Source: Deltaproteobacteria bacterium
GTDB taxonomy: Bacteria > Desulfobacterota > Desulfobacteria > Desulfobacterales > ETH-SRB1
Direction: 5' to 3'
Length of the DNA: 38,022 nt
Assembly (NCBI GenBank): GCA_030262895.1
Contig: JAJSZW010000022.1
Span: 1-38,022, forward strand
Translations under genes and position numbers: made by a program
Part shown: positions 7,519 to 16,540 of the stretch, piece after piece
How positions within the stretch are numbered: the first letter of the stretch is position 1
Layout: every line of letters begins with the position of its first letter
The notes under the pieces: model-generated
The model's database searches: none
The model's input: the letters and a program-made list of their open reading frames with translations, nothing else
Told to the model about the DNA's origin: nothing

Positions 7519-10500
7519 ATGAAATACATACGAACAATCGTTGCCTTGAGTCTTATACTGGTTTTGACAGGGACAGGTGAAAACGCTCTGTCCGGCGAAG
7601 TCGATTCCATTGGGCATAACTCGGTATCTCTAAAGAAGATTAAGTTCTTCCGTGTCTATTTCGATAACCTAGGGACTGCCCACGATATTGTCATCGCAAT
7701 GGATGCAGTTGAATCCAAGTACGAAAAGGGTTACGTGATAGTGCAAGTGACCAATAACGAGGAATACAAGCGGTTGCGCAAGACGGGCCTGAAGATAGAG
7801 AAAATTGCCGACCCCTTTAAAGATAAAATTGAAGCGATCCAACAGGCTGCCCTGCTTGAAACCACCGGAATACCCGGCTATCCGTGCTATCGAACCGTGG
7901 AGGAGACCTTTGCCACTGCGGAGTCCATTGCTGCCAACCATCCTGATCTTGCCACGTGGACCGATGAAGGCGACTCGTGGGAAAAGGAAAACAGCTTGGG
8001 CGGATACGACATGAAGGTCCTGTGCCTTACCAACTCTGCCATCGCCGGCCCCAAGCCGAAGATATTCTTAACGAGCGACATCCACGCACGAGAATACACT
8101 ACTGCCGAGCTGGTTACCCGTCTCGCCGAGTACCTGGTGGATAACTACGGCACGGATGCTGATGCTACATGGATGCTGGACCATCATGAAATCCATATGA
8201 TGCTTCACGCAAATCCTGACGGCCGCAAGCAGGCGGAAACCGGATTATCATGGCGCAAAAACACCAACGACAACTACTGCACCTTCTGGCCCAACTCCCG
8301 GGGCGCAGATCTAAACCGGAACTTCGAGTTTAAATGGAATTGCTGCGGCGGCTCAAGCGACTCCGAGTGCGACTCTACCTATCATGGTCCCTATGCCGCA
8401 TCAGAGCCTGAGACCAATGCTGTCCAGGACTATGTATTTGATCAATTTTCCGATCAGCGGGGCCCCAATGACAACGACCCTGCACCGCTTGATGCCACCG
8501 GCCTCTATATAGATGTCCACAGTCATGGTCGATTGGTCTTGTGGCCCTGGGGGTGGACACCCGACCCGTCACCCAATGCCACACAGCTTCAAACACTGGG
8601 ACGTAAGTTCGCCTACTTTAACGGACACGAACCCAAACAGGGTTACGGGCTCTATCCAACGGATGGAACTACCACAACGTTTACCTATGGAGAGCTGGGG
8701 ATCGCGTCCTATACCTTTGAACTGGGGACAGAGTTTTTTGAGGACTGCTCCTACTTTGAAAATAACATCCTGAATGGGAACACGCTTGCCCTTCTCTATG
8801 CCATCAAGGTTGCAAGGACCCCCTATATGACACCGGCCGGGCCTGAAGCCATTAATTTAGCCCTCGACATTTCCTCAAGCGTACCCTCCGGAACCATTGT
8901 CACCTTAAGCGCTACGATGGATGACACCCGTTACAATAACAGTAACGGCACCGAGCCATCGCAAAACATAGCCGCGGCAGATTACTATGTGGATGTGCCA
9001 CCTTGGGTTACAGATCCTACGCCGGTTGCAATTCCCATGTCCCCATCAGATGGAAATTTAGACAGCACAGTAGAATCTGTTGAAGCTGCCATTGATACCA
9101 CCGGATGGAGTGAAGAACAGCATATCATCTTCGTGCGCGGGCAGGACACAGACAGCAACTGGGGCCCTTTCAGCGCCATTTTTCTCACCATCGAGAACCA
9201 GCCCTGTAACGATAGCAGCGAATGTGACGATGGTCTGTTCTGCAATGGCGCCGAAACCTGCGTGGACAATATCTGCCAACCGGGAACCGATCCGTGTCCG
9301 GGCCAGCAGTGTAACGAAGACTTCGACCAGTGTGTGGCCGCTCCGGTTTTCGAAGATGATTTCGAGTCCGGTAACGCCCAGGGGTGGAATTTGTATGCCC
9401 CTGGCAGCACTGCGAGTACCGGAGACTGGGTGATAGGCGATCCCATTGGCACGGTTTCGGTAAGTGACCAGGCCCAACCCGAGGATGCCTATGCAGGCAC
9501 CGGATGCATCTTTACTGCGCAGAACAGCTCACTTGGCGTCGATGACGTGGATGGCGGCGTGGTCTATCTGGTATCGCCGGTCATCGATCTGAGCGCTGCC
9601 GATTCCGCTGAGCTGGAGTATGTACGATGGTTTTACAACCGGGATACGGGCGAGGATTCGGGTGATTTTTTCGTGGCCCAGGTCTCGGATGACAACGGAA
9701 TCAACTGGATCGATGTGGAAACGCTCGACACCAGCCAGAGTGCCAATACCTGGACACCGAAGACCTTTATGCTCGAAAGCTACATCAGCCTTACCAGCAC
9801 GGTTCGGGTGCGCTTTGGGGCCGCAGACGGTCCCTCACTGGGCAATATCATCGAAGCCGCACTGGACAATGTGAAGGTATGGGCCTATGGCGGCTGCGAA
9901 ACCGATCCAGACTGTGACGACGGCCTGTTCTGTAATGGGGCCGAGACTTGTGACAGCGGGACCTGTCAGGCCGGTACCGATCCCTGTCCGGGGCAGCTCT
10001 GCGACGAGGCCGGGGATACATGCGTGGACTGCCTCGGAGACGGTGACTGTGATGACGGGGTGTATTGCAATGGGGCCGAGACCTGTGTCAGCGGTGTCTG
10101 TCAGCCCGGCGTAAATGTGGAATGTGATGACAGTATCGCCTGTACCACTGATTCGTGCAATGAAGGCACCGACACCTGCGATAACATCCCGGTTCAAGCG
10201 TATTGCGATGATGGCGTGTTCTGTAACGGGGCTGAAGTCTGTGATACCGTACTGGACTGTCAGGCCGGCAGCGATCCTTGTCCGGGGCAGTACTGTGACG
10301 AAACAGGGGATACGTGCTATGACTGCGAAACCAATCCGGACTGTGACGACGGCCTGTTCTGTAACGGTGCGGAAATTTGTGTCAGCGGGACTTGTCAGCC
10401 GGGTTCACCGCCTAATTGCGATGACAGCGTGGGTTGCACGGACGATTCGTGCAACGAAGTCACTGACTCGTGTGACAACATAGCGAACGATAGCAATTGT

Positions 10501-10773
10501 GACAACGGGTTATTCTGCGATGGGACTGAGACCTGTGATCCGCTGCTGGATTGCCAGTTGGGTATCGATCCTTGTGATGGGCAAGCCTGCGACGAGGACA
10601 ATGATAGTTGCGTTGAGTGTGGAAATGGAATCTGTGAGGAAACCTATGGAGAACATTGCAGTAATTGTCCACAAGACTGTCCCGGTGATGGTTTCAAAGG
10701 AGAATGCTGTGGCAATGGAATATGTGAGAAGTTTGAAGGTAAAAGAGGCACCTGCCCGGAAGATTGCGGATAA
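7519..10773 (+). CDS. Secreted M14 zinc carboxypeptidase with MAM-like domain and Cys-rich repeats
   Basis: A 1084-residue exported metallopeptidase. A signal peptide spans residues 1-26. The M14 domain (about 120-440) shows the zinc ligands H189 and E192 (HARE), the substrate-binding DLNRNF (N266, R267), H334 or H336 in DVHSHG, and the general base E401 in TYTFELG-like context, so it should be active in releasing C-terminal residues. Then come a Cys-rich unit (about 562-604), a jelly-roll domain like MAM domains (about 608-788, DDFESGNAQGW...VSPVIDLS), and an extended Cys-rich tail (791-1084). The tail has repeated CDDGLFCNGAETC and CDDS-x2-CT-x-DSCNE units ending in two CGNGICE...CPEDC modules. 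Such tails occur on deltaproteobacterial surface proteins. GGGGGA precedes the ATG; a terminator follows. Confidence 0.92.
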   Translation: MKYIRTIVALSLILVLTGTGENALSGEVDSIGHNSVSLKKIKFFRVYFDNLGTAHDIVIAMDAVESKYEKGYVIVQVTNNEEYKRLRKTGLKIEKIADPFKDKIEAIQQAALLETTGIPGYPCYRTVEETFATAESIAANHPDLATWTDEGDSWEKENSLGGYDMKVLCLTNSAIAGPKPKIFLTSDIHAREYTTAELVTRLAEYLVDNYGTDADATWMLDHHEIHMMLHANPDGRKQAETGLSWRKNTNDNYCTFWPNSRGADLNRNFEFKWNCCGGSSDSECDSTYHGPYAASEPETNAVQDYVFDQFSDQRGPNDNDPAPLDATGLYIDVHSHGRLVLWPWGWTPDPSPNATQLQTLGRKFAYFNGHEPKQGYGLYPTDGTTTTFTYGELGIASYTFELGTEFFEDCSYFENNILNGNTLALLYAIKVARTPYMTPAGPEAINLALDISSSVPSGTIVTLSATMDDTRYNNSNGTEPSQNIAAADYYVDVPPWVTDPTPVAIPMSPSDGNLDSTVESVEAAIDTTGWSEEQHIIFVRGQDTDSNWGPFSAIFLTIENQPCNDSSECDDGLFCNGAETCVDNICQPGTDPCPGQQCNEDFDQCVAAPVFEDDFESGNAQGWNLYAPGSTASTGDWVIGDPIGTVSVSDQAQPEDAYAGTGCIFTAQNSSLGVDDVDGGVVYLVSPVIDLSAADSAELEYVRWFYNRDTGEDSGDFFVAQVSDDNGINWIDVETLDTSQSANTWTPKTFMLESYISLTSTVRVRFGAADGPSLGNIIEAALDNVKVWAYGGCETDPDCDDGLFCNGAETCDSGTCQAGTDPCPGQLCDEAGDTCVDCLGDGDCDDGVYCNGAETCVSGVCQPGVNVECDDSIACTTDSCNEGTDTCDNIPVQAYCDDGVFCNGAEVCDTVLDCQAGSDPCPGQYCDETGDTCYDCETNPDCDDGLFCNGAEICVSGTCQPGSPPNCDDSVGCTDDSCNEVTDSCDNIANDSNCDNGLFCDGTETCDPLLDCQLGIDPCDGQACDEDNDSCVECGNGICEETYGEHCSNCPQDCPGDGFKGECCGNGICEKFEGKRGTCPEDCG

Positions 10774-10800
10774 AACGATATAAGTCTTCAAAATAAAATG

Positions 10801-10843
10801 GGGTATGCGGGATGATCAAATATCCTGCATGCCCTATTTTTTT
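10801..10843 (+). terminator. Rho-independent terminator of the peptidase operon
   Basis: GGGTATGCGGGAT (10801-10813) pairs with ATCCTGCATGCCC (10822-10834), 13 bp with two G-T pairs and an 8-nt loop, followed by TATTTTTTT. It sits 28 nt after the peptidase stop codon. The following 200 bp (10844-11046) are GC-rich and hold nothing I recognise. Confidence 0.85.
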
Positions 10844-11046
10844 ATATCGTGAAGGTGACGCCCTTGGGCACATGTCCCGGGTCGGACCAACGACCGACAC
10901 AAAAACGCCGGACCCGAAGCAAGGGTGAGGTGGATTTCATGCGTCAGGGCCGGCTGTGCCACCCCGTGAACGGTTACTAAATATGAGCACCAGACAGACT
11001 CTGTTCAGGCGCTCGCGACGGATTGCATCGACGGCTGAAGGGGTGC

Positions 11047-11820
11047 TTACTGATTCGCCGCTTCATCATCCTTTAGCAGACGGTCGATAACCCTCGCAAA
11101 ATATTCCGCGGGATAAGCACCTTTTATAGCCACGCCATTGACGAGAAATGCGGGGGTCCCTGTCAGTTTGTGTTTTGCGGCATGTGCCTGCTCGGATTGT
11201 ATTTGTGTTGCAATTTGCTTTGAATTTCGATCCTTCTCAAACCGTTCCATATCAAGTCCCAAATCACGAGCAAACCCTGTGAATATCTTTTCATTTAGTT
11301 TTGAAGAGTTCTTGAAGAGAAGGTCGTGATATTCCCAGAATTTGTCCTGTCTATCAGCAGCCAAAGCCGCCTTTGCCGCCGGCAATGCCTGTTTGTGGAA
11401 ACTCAGTGGATTATTCTTGAACACGACTCTGACCTTGTCAGGGTACCTCTGCATGACCAGGTCAACGGTTTTGGCTCCCTTGGCGCAATAGTGGCATTGA
11501 AAGTCGGTGTACTCAATAATCGTAATAGGGGCATCAACAGGACCCTTTGCAGGGCAATTATCTGAAATATCGTCTTCTATCCGGTTTTTAAAGCTTTCTT
11601 CCAGAGCCCTTTTCTGTTTTTCCTCCTGCTGCTTTTTCTTTTGCTCTCTTGCATACTTCACTGCCGTGTCATGAATTAATTTCGGATTTTCTTTGATGAC
11701 ATCTCTGACGATCACTTTTACTTCCTCTTCACTAAGCTTAAGCGCACATGCCGAAGCTGTGGTCAGGAGAAAGATAATGATACCCAGCAAACTGATAAGC
11801 CTCATCAACATTTTTTTCAT
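11047..11820 (-). CDS. DsbA/BdbD-like periplasmic thiol oxidoreductase
   Basis: A 257-residue thioredoxin-fold protein for disulfide formation or isomerisation outside the cytoplasm. An N-terminal signal sequence (about 1-25, LISLLGIIIFLLTTASAC) is followed by a charged helical linker (ENPKLIHDTAVKYAREQKKK), as in DsbG/BdbD/ScsC-type proteins. The thioredoxin domain begins at PVDAPITIIEYTDFQC; the active site is C109-H-Y-C112 and the cis-proline loop is GTPAFLVNG. C25 might be a lipobox cysteine (TASAC), though position -3 is a poor match. It faces the Cys-rich carboxypeptidase tail-to-tail; supplying disulfides to that protein is a reasonable inference. The start ATG at 11820 lies just after AGGAGAT on the minus strand. 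Confidence 0.88.
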   Translation of the reverse strand: MKKMLMRLISLLGIIIFLLTTASACALKLSEEEVKVIVRDVIKENPKLIHDTAVKYAREQKKKQQEEKQKRALEESFKNRIEDDISDNCPAKGPVDAPITIIEYTDFQCHYCAKGAKTVDLVMQRYPDKVRVVFKNNPLSFHKQALPAAKAALAADRQDKFWEYHDLLFKNSSKLNEKIFTGFARDLGLDMERFEKDRNSKQIATQIQSEQAHAAKHKLTGTPAFLVNGVAIKGAYPAEYFARVIDRLLKDDEAANQ

Positions 11821-11930
11821 TGAATCATATCTCCTCTAAGTCCTCAGAAAAACTACAGATATTCACATCGTCAAGCTGCGAGTTCCTGCCGTGACTGACG
11901 CTGAGTGAAATTCAAAACTCAAAAATATAC

Positions 11931-12068
11931 TTAGCACGGGCTAATCCTATGGGTCAATAAGTTTTGCAACAAGTATGCTTGTTTCCGGCAGAAGTTGTAA
12001 TAAATGCCCTGCTTGGCCATCAGTTCTTCGTGTGTGCCTGTTTCTCTATGGTCGGCGATAAAAGCATT
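11931..12068 (-). pseudogene. ABC transporter ATPase C-terminal fragment
   Basis: Reading leftward from 12068 the frame gives NAFIADHRETGTHEELMAKQ and GIYYNFCRKQAYLL, ending at a TAA at 11931. ETGTHEEL followed by a Y-x2-L segment is the typical C-terminus of exporter-type ABC ATPases. The rest of the gene is missing: at 12068 the sequence switches to unrelated material and then to transposase debris. Confidence 0.7.
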
Positions 12069-12087
12069 GAGAAGAATCGGTGCATAC

Positions 12088-12332
12088 CAAAAGGGCGATG
12101 AGCGCAAATATCATCTTAAATCAAATGGGTTTAACTTTGAAAAAATACTTGGACGAGTTGCAGAATTGTTGGACTTAAAACCTGAGCAGGTATTGGCCGT
12201 CGGGAAATATAAAAAGACGGTTGCGGCTCGCAGTTTGCTCTGTTTCTGAAGATTTCGCAACCCGCAGTCAGTTTAGCGGTTAAACGCGGAGAGCAATTGG
12301 TTATACGCTGTAATTACTCGTTAAAAGCTTAA
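12088..12332 (+). pseudogene. REP-associated tyrosine transposase (RAYT), C-terminal remnant
   Basis: The frame gives KGDERKYHLKSNGFNFEKIL, then LDLKPEQVLAVGKYKK and ARSLLCF. After a short deletion and frame change at about 12249 it resumes as KISQPAVSLAVKRGEQLV. This is the DnaA-like helix-turn-helix tail found on some IS200-like/RAYT transposases. The right end of the element follows to 12360 (AACTAATGTACATCCC) and matches the right end of the element at 22706-22938 over about 45 bp. The N-terminal catalytic part is missing here. Confidence 0.75.
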
Positions 12333-12565
12333 CAGTAACTTATAAACTAATGTACATCCCTAAAGTCTGTACTCTTCAACGATCCTGTCCATCCGCTGAG
12401 TCTCAAAACCGCACTGCCACAAGCTTGTAAGCCCTACTTACTGTTTTCTTGCTTTTTTGTTGCAATACGGGAGAGGTGCGTTTATCCTTAGCTTACAAAA
12501 CTTATGACTGTCGAGTATAAAAGAACCAGTTTTTCGCTTATACTATACATGTATTGTGGTATACA

Positions 12566-12605
12566 CCCATTGTACCACTTCGGTCCCACCGTTGGGTACA
12601 ATGGG
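12566..12605. repeat. Perfect 11-bp inverted repeat upstream of the sigma-54 activator gene
   Basis: CCCATTGTACC at 12566-12576 and GGTACAATGGG at 12595-12605, with an 18-nt loop. It lies about 95 nt before the GTG start at 12700 and could be an operator or a decayed element end. The rest of 12361-12699 shows no gene. Confidence 0.6.
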
Positions 12606-12699
12606 GGGATAGTAATTTTCTCCATTGTGTTTGTCCAGGAATCCATAATCAAATGGTAGGTCAATTCTGATGAGCGCTATAGGTTTTTGAGGAAATGCT

Positions 12700-15258
12700 G
12701 TGCGGTTTTCTGCTGAACTGAAAAAGCTCGTTCTTTTTGCCATAACAGGCTTGGCCCTGCTGGGATCCGCGCCGATATGCCCGGCGCAACAGGAAGAATC
12801 AAGGCCAAAGCGGGTTTTGGTACTTTATACTTACGAACACGGCTCGCCATGGGAAACGGTCATAGATGATAGCCTGCGCACCACACTTAAGTCAAAATCC
12901 ACCGCACCCATCGAATTACATGTCGAACACACGGATCGGGTGGCTCACCCGAATGACGTAATACAAGAGAAACTTGTCGATTTGTACCGGCGCAAGTATT
13001 CATACCCGAAAATGGACGTCATTATCGGGTATGGTGATGAAGTCACTGACATTTTGCTCAAGTACGGCGATGAATTGTTCCCAGAAATTCCGATCATTCT
13101 TGTAACTGTCGAACAAAAAACCGTGCAGCGAGATTTGTTGAAACCCAACATGACTTCTCTGTTATGGGGGATAGATATAAAAGGCACGGTAGGGCTCATT
13201 CAAGAGATACTGCCTGAAATCCGGCATCTATTTGTCATTTCGGGTTCCGCGGTAACCGACCGAGCATTGATCAAACTGACTCGTGAAGCATTGGCTGGAT
13301 ATAAGGGCGGGTTAGAAATCTATTACCTGACTGACATTACCAAGGCGGAGCTTCTCGAAAAAGTCACACAATTACCGAAACACTCAGTTCTCTATTATTT
13401 GGCATTCGGCCGGGATGCCGATGGTAAAACTTTTGTTCCTCACGAGGTAATGGCCACTGTTTCCGAAAGAGCCAACGCACCCACGTTCGGCCTTGTTAAT
13501 ACTTATCTTGGGCATGGGATAGTGGGCGGCCTTTTGGTTAGCGCCGAGTTTCAGGGGCAAAGATGTGCCGATATTGCATTACGCATCCTTGACGGCCAAT
13601 CCCCGATAGATATCCTTCCCGTGCGAATGCTCAACGTTCCCAAATTTGACTGGCGTCAGTTGAAACGTTGGGGTATCAGCGAGGACCGTTTGCCGTCCGG
13701 CAGTATCGTCGAGTATAAAGTGTGGTCACTATGGGAGGAACGCAAACGAGAGATTATTGCTGGAATCGCAGTAATCATCTTCCAAGCCTTGATCATAGTG
13801 AGTCTTTTCATACATCGGGCCAGGCGCAACCGGGCTGTTGAGGCATTAACGTATGAAAAAACGCGTCTTGCGGAAGCGCAGCGGATTGCCCATCTCGGCA
13901 ATTGGGAGTGGAACATTGTTACCAACAAGCTGAGCTGGTCGGGTGAGGTTTACTGGATTTTCGGCATCGAGCCCAATGAGTTTGGGTCCACCTGCGAAGA
14001 TTTTCTGGACATGGTTCATCCCGATGACCGAGAGGCCGTGGATCATGCCGTTCACAAGGCCTTGGCTGATCCCAATGTGTGTTACAAGATCGAACACCGG
14101 ATAGTGCGGCCGGATGCCTCAGAGCGCATCGTTCACGAGATGGGTGAAGTCACTTTTGATGATGACGGCAGACCGATTTTGATGATTGGCACGGTGCTGG
14201 ACATCACCGAGCGAAAAAGGATGGCAGAGCAGTTGGAAGAACGGCTCGAGGAGATCGAGAAGCTGAGGCAACGACTCGAGGAGGAAAGCACGTTTCTTCA
14301 GAAAGAAATCAAGCTGGAACATAATTTCGAAAACATCATCGGAAACAGCAACGCCCTCAAGGCTTTGTTGCTCCAGGTGGAACAGGTGGCCCGTACCAAT
14401 TCGGGTGTGTTGATTCTCGGTGAAACCGGCACGGGTAAAGAACTTATTGCCCGGTCCATCCATAGCACCAGCCTGCGCAAACATCGTCCCCTGATAAAAG
14501 TCAACTGCGCAGATCTGCCTCCGAATCTCATCGAAAACGAGCTATTCGGCCATGAGAAAGGGTCCTTTACCGGTGCTATTAAAAGGCATAAGGGGCGCTT
14601 CGAAGCAGCCCATGGCACCACCTTGTTTCTGGACGAGATTGGCGAGCTGCCGCTGGAATTACAAACCAAGCTGCTCAGGGTCTTAGAGTCCGGTGAGTTT
14701 GAACGGGTGGGCAGTTCCAAAACGTTCAAAGTGGATGTGCGCATCATAGCCGCGACCAACCGTGATCTTGAAGCAGAGATACAAAAAGGGCGGTTTCGTG
14801 AAGATCTCTGGTACCGGCTCAGCGTATTTCCCATTACAGTGCCCCCCCTGAGGCAGCGAAAAGAGGATATCCCTTTATTAGTAAGCTTCTTTCTCAAGCG
14901 ATTCAATAAAGAAATGGGCAAGACTATTACCTCCGTGCCAAAGGCCATTATGGATAGTTTACTGGCATACCACTGGCCCGGCAATGTCAGGGAATTGAAG
15001 AACGTCATCGAACGGGCCGTCATCACCACCCACGGAACAACATTGAAGCTGATGTGCAAATTCAAATTGGAGAAAGAAAAGGCAGGCCCGAAACCCCAGG
15101 GCAAGGGACTCGCAGATATAGAATATCAGTTTATACTTGAAACCCTTGAGAAAACCAGGTGGAAAATCGAAGGGCCTGGTGGCGCCGCCCAGATCCTTGA
15201 GCTAAAGCCCAGCACGCTACGTTATCGGATGAAAAAGCTGGGCATCCAACGACCTTGA
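12700..15258 (+). CDS. Membrane-anchored PAS sensor with sigma-54 activator domain
   Basis: An 852-residue one-component regulator. An N-terminal signal/anchor (about 9-29) is followed by a periplasmic domain (about 37-330) resembling the ABC-transporter substrate-binding family (RVLVLYTYEHGSPW, GILVSAEFQG-like segment, GLLVSAEFQGQRCADIALRI). A transmembrane helix (351-371), a PAS domain (about 400-505, ending DITERKR) and a coiled coil (505-540) come next. Then follows the AAA+ domain with Walker A GETGTGKE (574-581), the sigma-54 contact loop GSFTGA (621-626) and Walker B LFLDEIGE (643-650), and a Fis-type helix-turn-helix (about 825-850). It should sense a ligand outside the membrane and activate sigma-54 promoters directly, without a histidine kinase. 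The GTG start follows TGAGGAA by about 6 nt. A sigma-54 promoter candidate lies 180 nt downstream. Confidence 0.9.
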   Translation: MRFSAELKKLVLFAITGLALLGSAPICPAQQEESRPKRVLVLYTYEHGSPWETVIDDSLRTTLKSKSTAPIELHVEHTDRVAHPNDVIQEKLVDLYRRKYSYPKMDVIIGYGDEVTDILLKYGDELFPEIPIILVTVEQKTVQRDLLKPNMTSLLWGIDIKGTVGLIQEILPEIRHLFVISGSAVTDRALIKLTREALAGYKGGLEIYYLTDITKAELLEKVTQLPKHSVLYYLAFGRDADGKTFVPHEVMATVSERANAPTFGLVNTYLGHGIVGGLLVSAEFQGQRCADIALRILDGQSPIDILPVRMLNVPKFDWRQLKRWGISEDRLPSGSIVEYKVWSLWEERKREIIAGIAVIIFQALIIVSLFIHRARRNRAVEALTYEKTRLAEAQRIAHLGNWEWNIVTNKLSWSGEVYWIFGIEPNEFGSTCEDFLDMVHPDDREAVDHAVHKALADPNVCYKIEHRIVRPDASERIVHEMGEVTFDDDGRPILMIGTVLDITERKRMAEQLEERLEEIEKLRQRLEEESTFLQKEIKLEHNFENIIGNSNALKALLLQVEQVARTNSGVLILGETGTGKELIARSIHSTSLRKHRPLIKVNCADLPPNLIENELFGHEKGSFTGAIKRHKGRFEAAHGTTLFLDEIGELPLELQTKLLRVLESGEFERVGSSKTFKVDVRIIAATNRDLEAEIQKGRFREDLWYRLSVFPITVPPLRQRKEDIPLLVSFFLKRFNKEMGKTITSVPKAIMDSLLAYHWPGNVRELKNVIERAVITTHGTTLKLMCKFKLEKEKAGPKPQGKGLADIEYQFILETLEKTRWKIEGPGGAAQILELKPSTLRYRMKKLGIQRP

Positions 15259-15439
15259 TGCCGCCCTTGCATTCACTCCACCAGAAGCAAATTCCCCGCA
15301 GCATCCCACCATTATCTGCGGAACCCACTAATAGTTGAGGGCATTCCAGGTATTTCCACCTCCCCAACTCTCTCCGGAACCTCAAATAAATCTTGTCCTT
15401 TCAATATATTAAATAAATTTTATAGGGCACAAACCCAGG

Positions 15440-15456
15440 TCGGCATCAAAATTGCT
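15440..15456 (+). promoter_or_regulatory. Sigma-54 promoter candidate
   Basis: TCGGCATCAAAATTGCT has the invariant GG (15442-15443) and GC (15454-15455) separated by exactly 10 nt and matches the TGGCAC-N5-TTGCW consensus except at two positions. It lies between a sigma-54 activator gene and the small exported protein gene at 15747. The transcript would start near 15466 and have a leader of about 280 nt. The rest of 15259-15746 has no other clear signal apart from the leader ORF. Confidence 0.55.
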
Positions 15457-15616
15457 TATATTGGATGTTAAAGAGCCGAAAAAAAGAGACCTAAACGGTT
15501 TGCAACTCAACCATATCACCCACGGGGAGGGCTTGAAGTGATAGAAAATGCGGAGCGCCTTTCCTTATCTTTTGGGCTGAAGAGCAGAGTCCAGATCAAC
15601 TTGAAAGGAGGTGATG

Positions 15617-15670
15617 GTGATAGAAGTAGCGCAGCGAATTAAAATGAAGAATAAAGATACAAGAGATTAA
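15617..15670 (+). CDS. Possible leader peptide with full-length Shine-Dalgarno
   Basis: AAAGGAGGTGAT (15604-15615) is complementary to the 16S rRNA 3' end over 12 nt and precedes a GTG at 15617 opening an 18-codon ORF (VIEVAQRIKMKNKDTRD, stop at 15668); in-frame ATG and GTG codons also lie at 15614 and 15611. It sits in the 5' leader of the gene at 15747. It may be a leader peptide or only a ribosome standby site. Confidence 0.35.
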   Translation: MIEVAQRIKMKNKDTRD

Positions 15671-15746
15671 AGTATATCATCTTAGGGTCGGTCGTTTTTG
15701 TTTGTCTAAACAATTGAGAATCAAATAACAGAAAGGAGAAAATATT

Positions 15747-16145
15747 ATGCGTACTATTATCAAATCCCTGTTGTGCTTAGCTCTATTGATGGCCTTGATT
15801 GGCACGGCCAATGCTGAGGGTCCACCCACTGACCTTATCGGTAGCTGGCAATGCAAGGTGGGTGATGACGTCGTCTTTTTGGTAAACTTCAACCAGGGAG
15901 GCACCCTAACCGCCAGCGGTCCGGACCTCACCACCAGCGTGTATTACGGCGACTGGAAACGGACGGGGCTCAACACCTTCGAGTCGAAGGACTTTGCTTT
16001 TATTATCGACACAGAGTGTATTCTGGAGACCGACACAAGCATGACGATGTCGGATAACGACAACTTTGACGCCGTGGCCACAATCTCCGATTCCTGCAAT
16101 GGGACAGAGGTGGTCTCATTCACCTGTACGAGGACCAAGATTTAG
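15747..16145 (+). CDS. Small exported beta-rich protein (lipocalin-like)
   Basis: A 132-residue protein with a clear signal peptide (LLCLALLMALIGTANA, cleavage after about residue 23). The mature domain of about 109 residues is predicted all-beta: DLIGSWQCKV, DDVVFLVNFNQGGTLTASG, SVYYGDWKRTG, FESKDFAFIIDTECILE, FDAVATISDSC. Four cysteines (WQC, DTEC, SDSC, FTC) could form two disulfides. The G-x-W opening and strand pattern are reminiscent of lipocalins/calycins but no family can be assigned. A GAAAGGAGAA ribosome-binding site precedes the ATG. It follows the sigma-54 activator and candidate sigma-54 promoter and resembles in size and organisation the exported protein at 17899. Confidence 0.7.
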   Translation: MRTIIKSLLCLALLMALIGTANAEGPPTDLIGSWQCKVGDDVVFLVNFNQGGTLTASGPDLTTSVYYGDWKRTGLNTFESKDFAFIIDTECILETDTSMTMSDNDNFDAVATISDSCNGTEVVSFTCTRTKI

Positions 16146-16540
16146 TTTGCCAACTTCGTCTCCATTTCGTTAGCTCCGAAATGACGAAAAGCTGATTTTC
16201 TTAGAGTCAGACCCCTCAAGTAAAGGGCAAAAAGGGGACGGTTCTCTTTTTTTGAAATCTCAACGATCCATTTTGATGAGAGCCGCGGTTAAAAGCACAG
16301 CGGGCAATGGATAAAGTGGTCTATGGATGGCAACGCCGCGACTCAACCCGTTGCAGGCGGCAGCATAACGCCCGCGGAGGATAAGAAGTCCCAACAACGT
16401 GTCGTGGTGAAACGGGGCAGAGGCTTCCCTGCCCCGTTCATACCATCTGATATCCCGCGCCGTAATGGAGTTGATCGACTTGAAACGCTTTTTGCTGTTT
16501 AAATGGGGGGTTTACATTTCGCTCTTCGTAGTCGTACAAT
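16146..16540. other. Intergenic region with hairpin and transposon-end debris
   Basis: No gene is seen. AGTCAGACCCCT and AAAAAGGGGACGGTTCTC (about 16205-16245) look like ends of RAYT-type elements. AACGGGGCAG (16411-16420) and CTGCCCCGTT (16429-16438) form a perfect 10-bp hairpin, followed by no T-run. Confidence 0.5.

Noticed and set aside
10844..11046. GC-rich intergenic stretch suspected to be an RNA or element end
   Set aside because: Several short inverted repeats but no stable family, tRNA or transposase signature.
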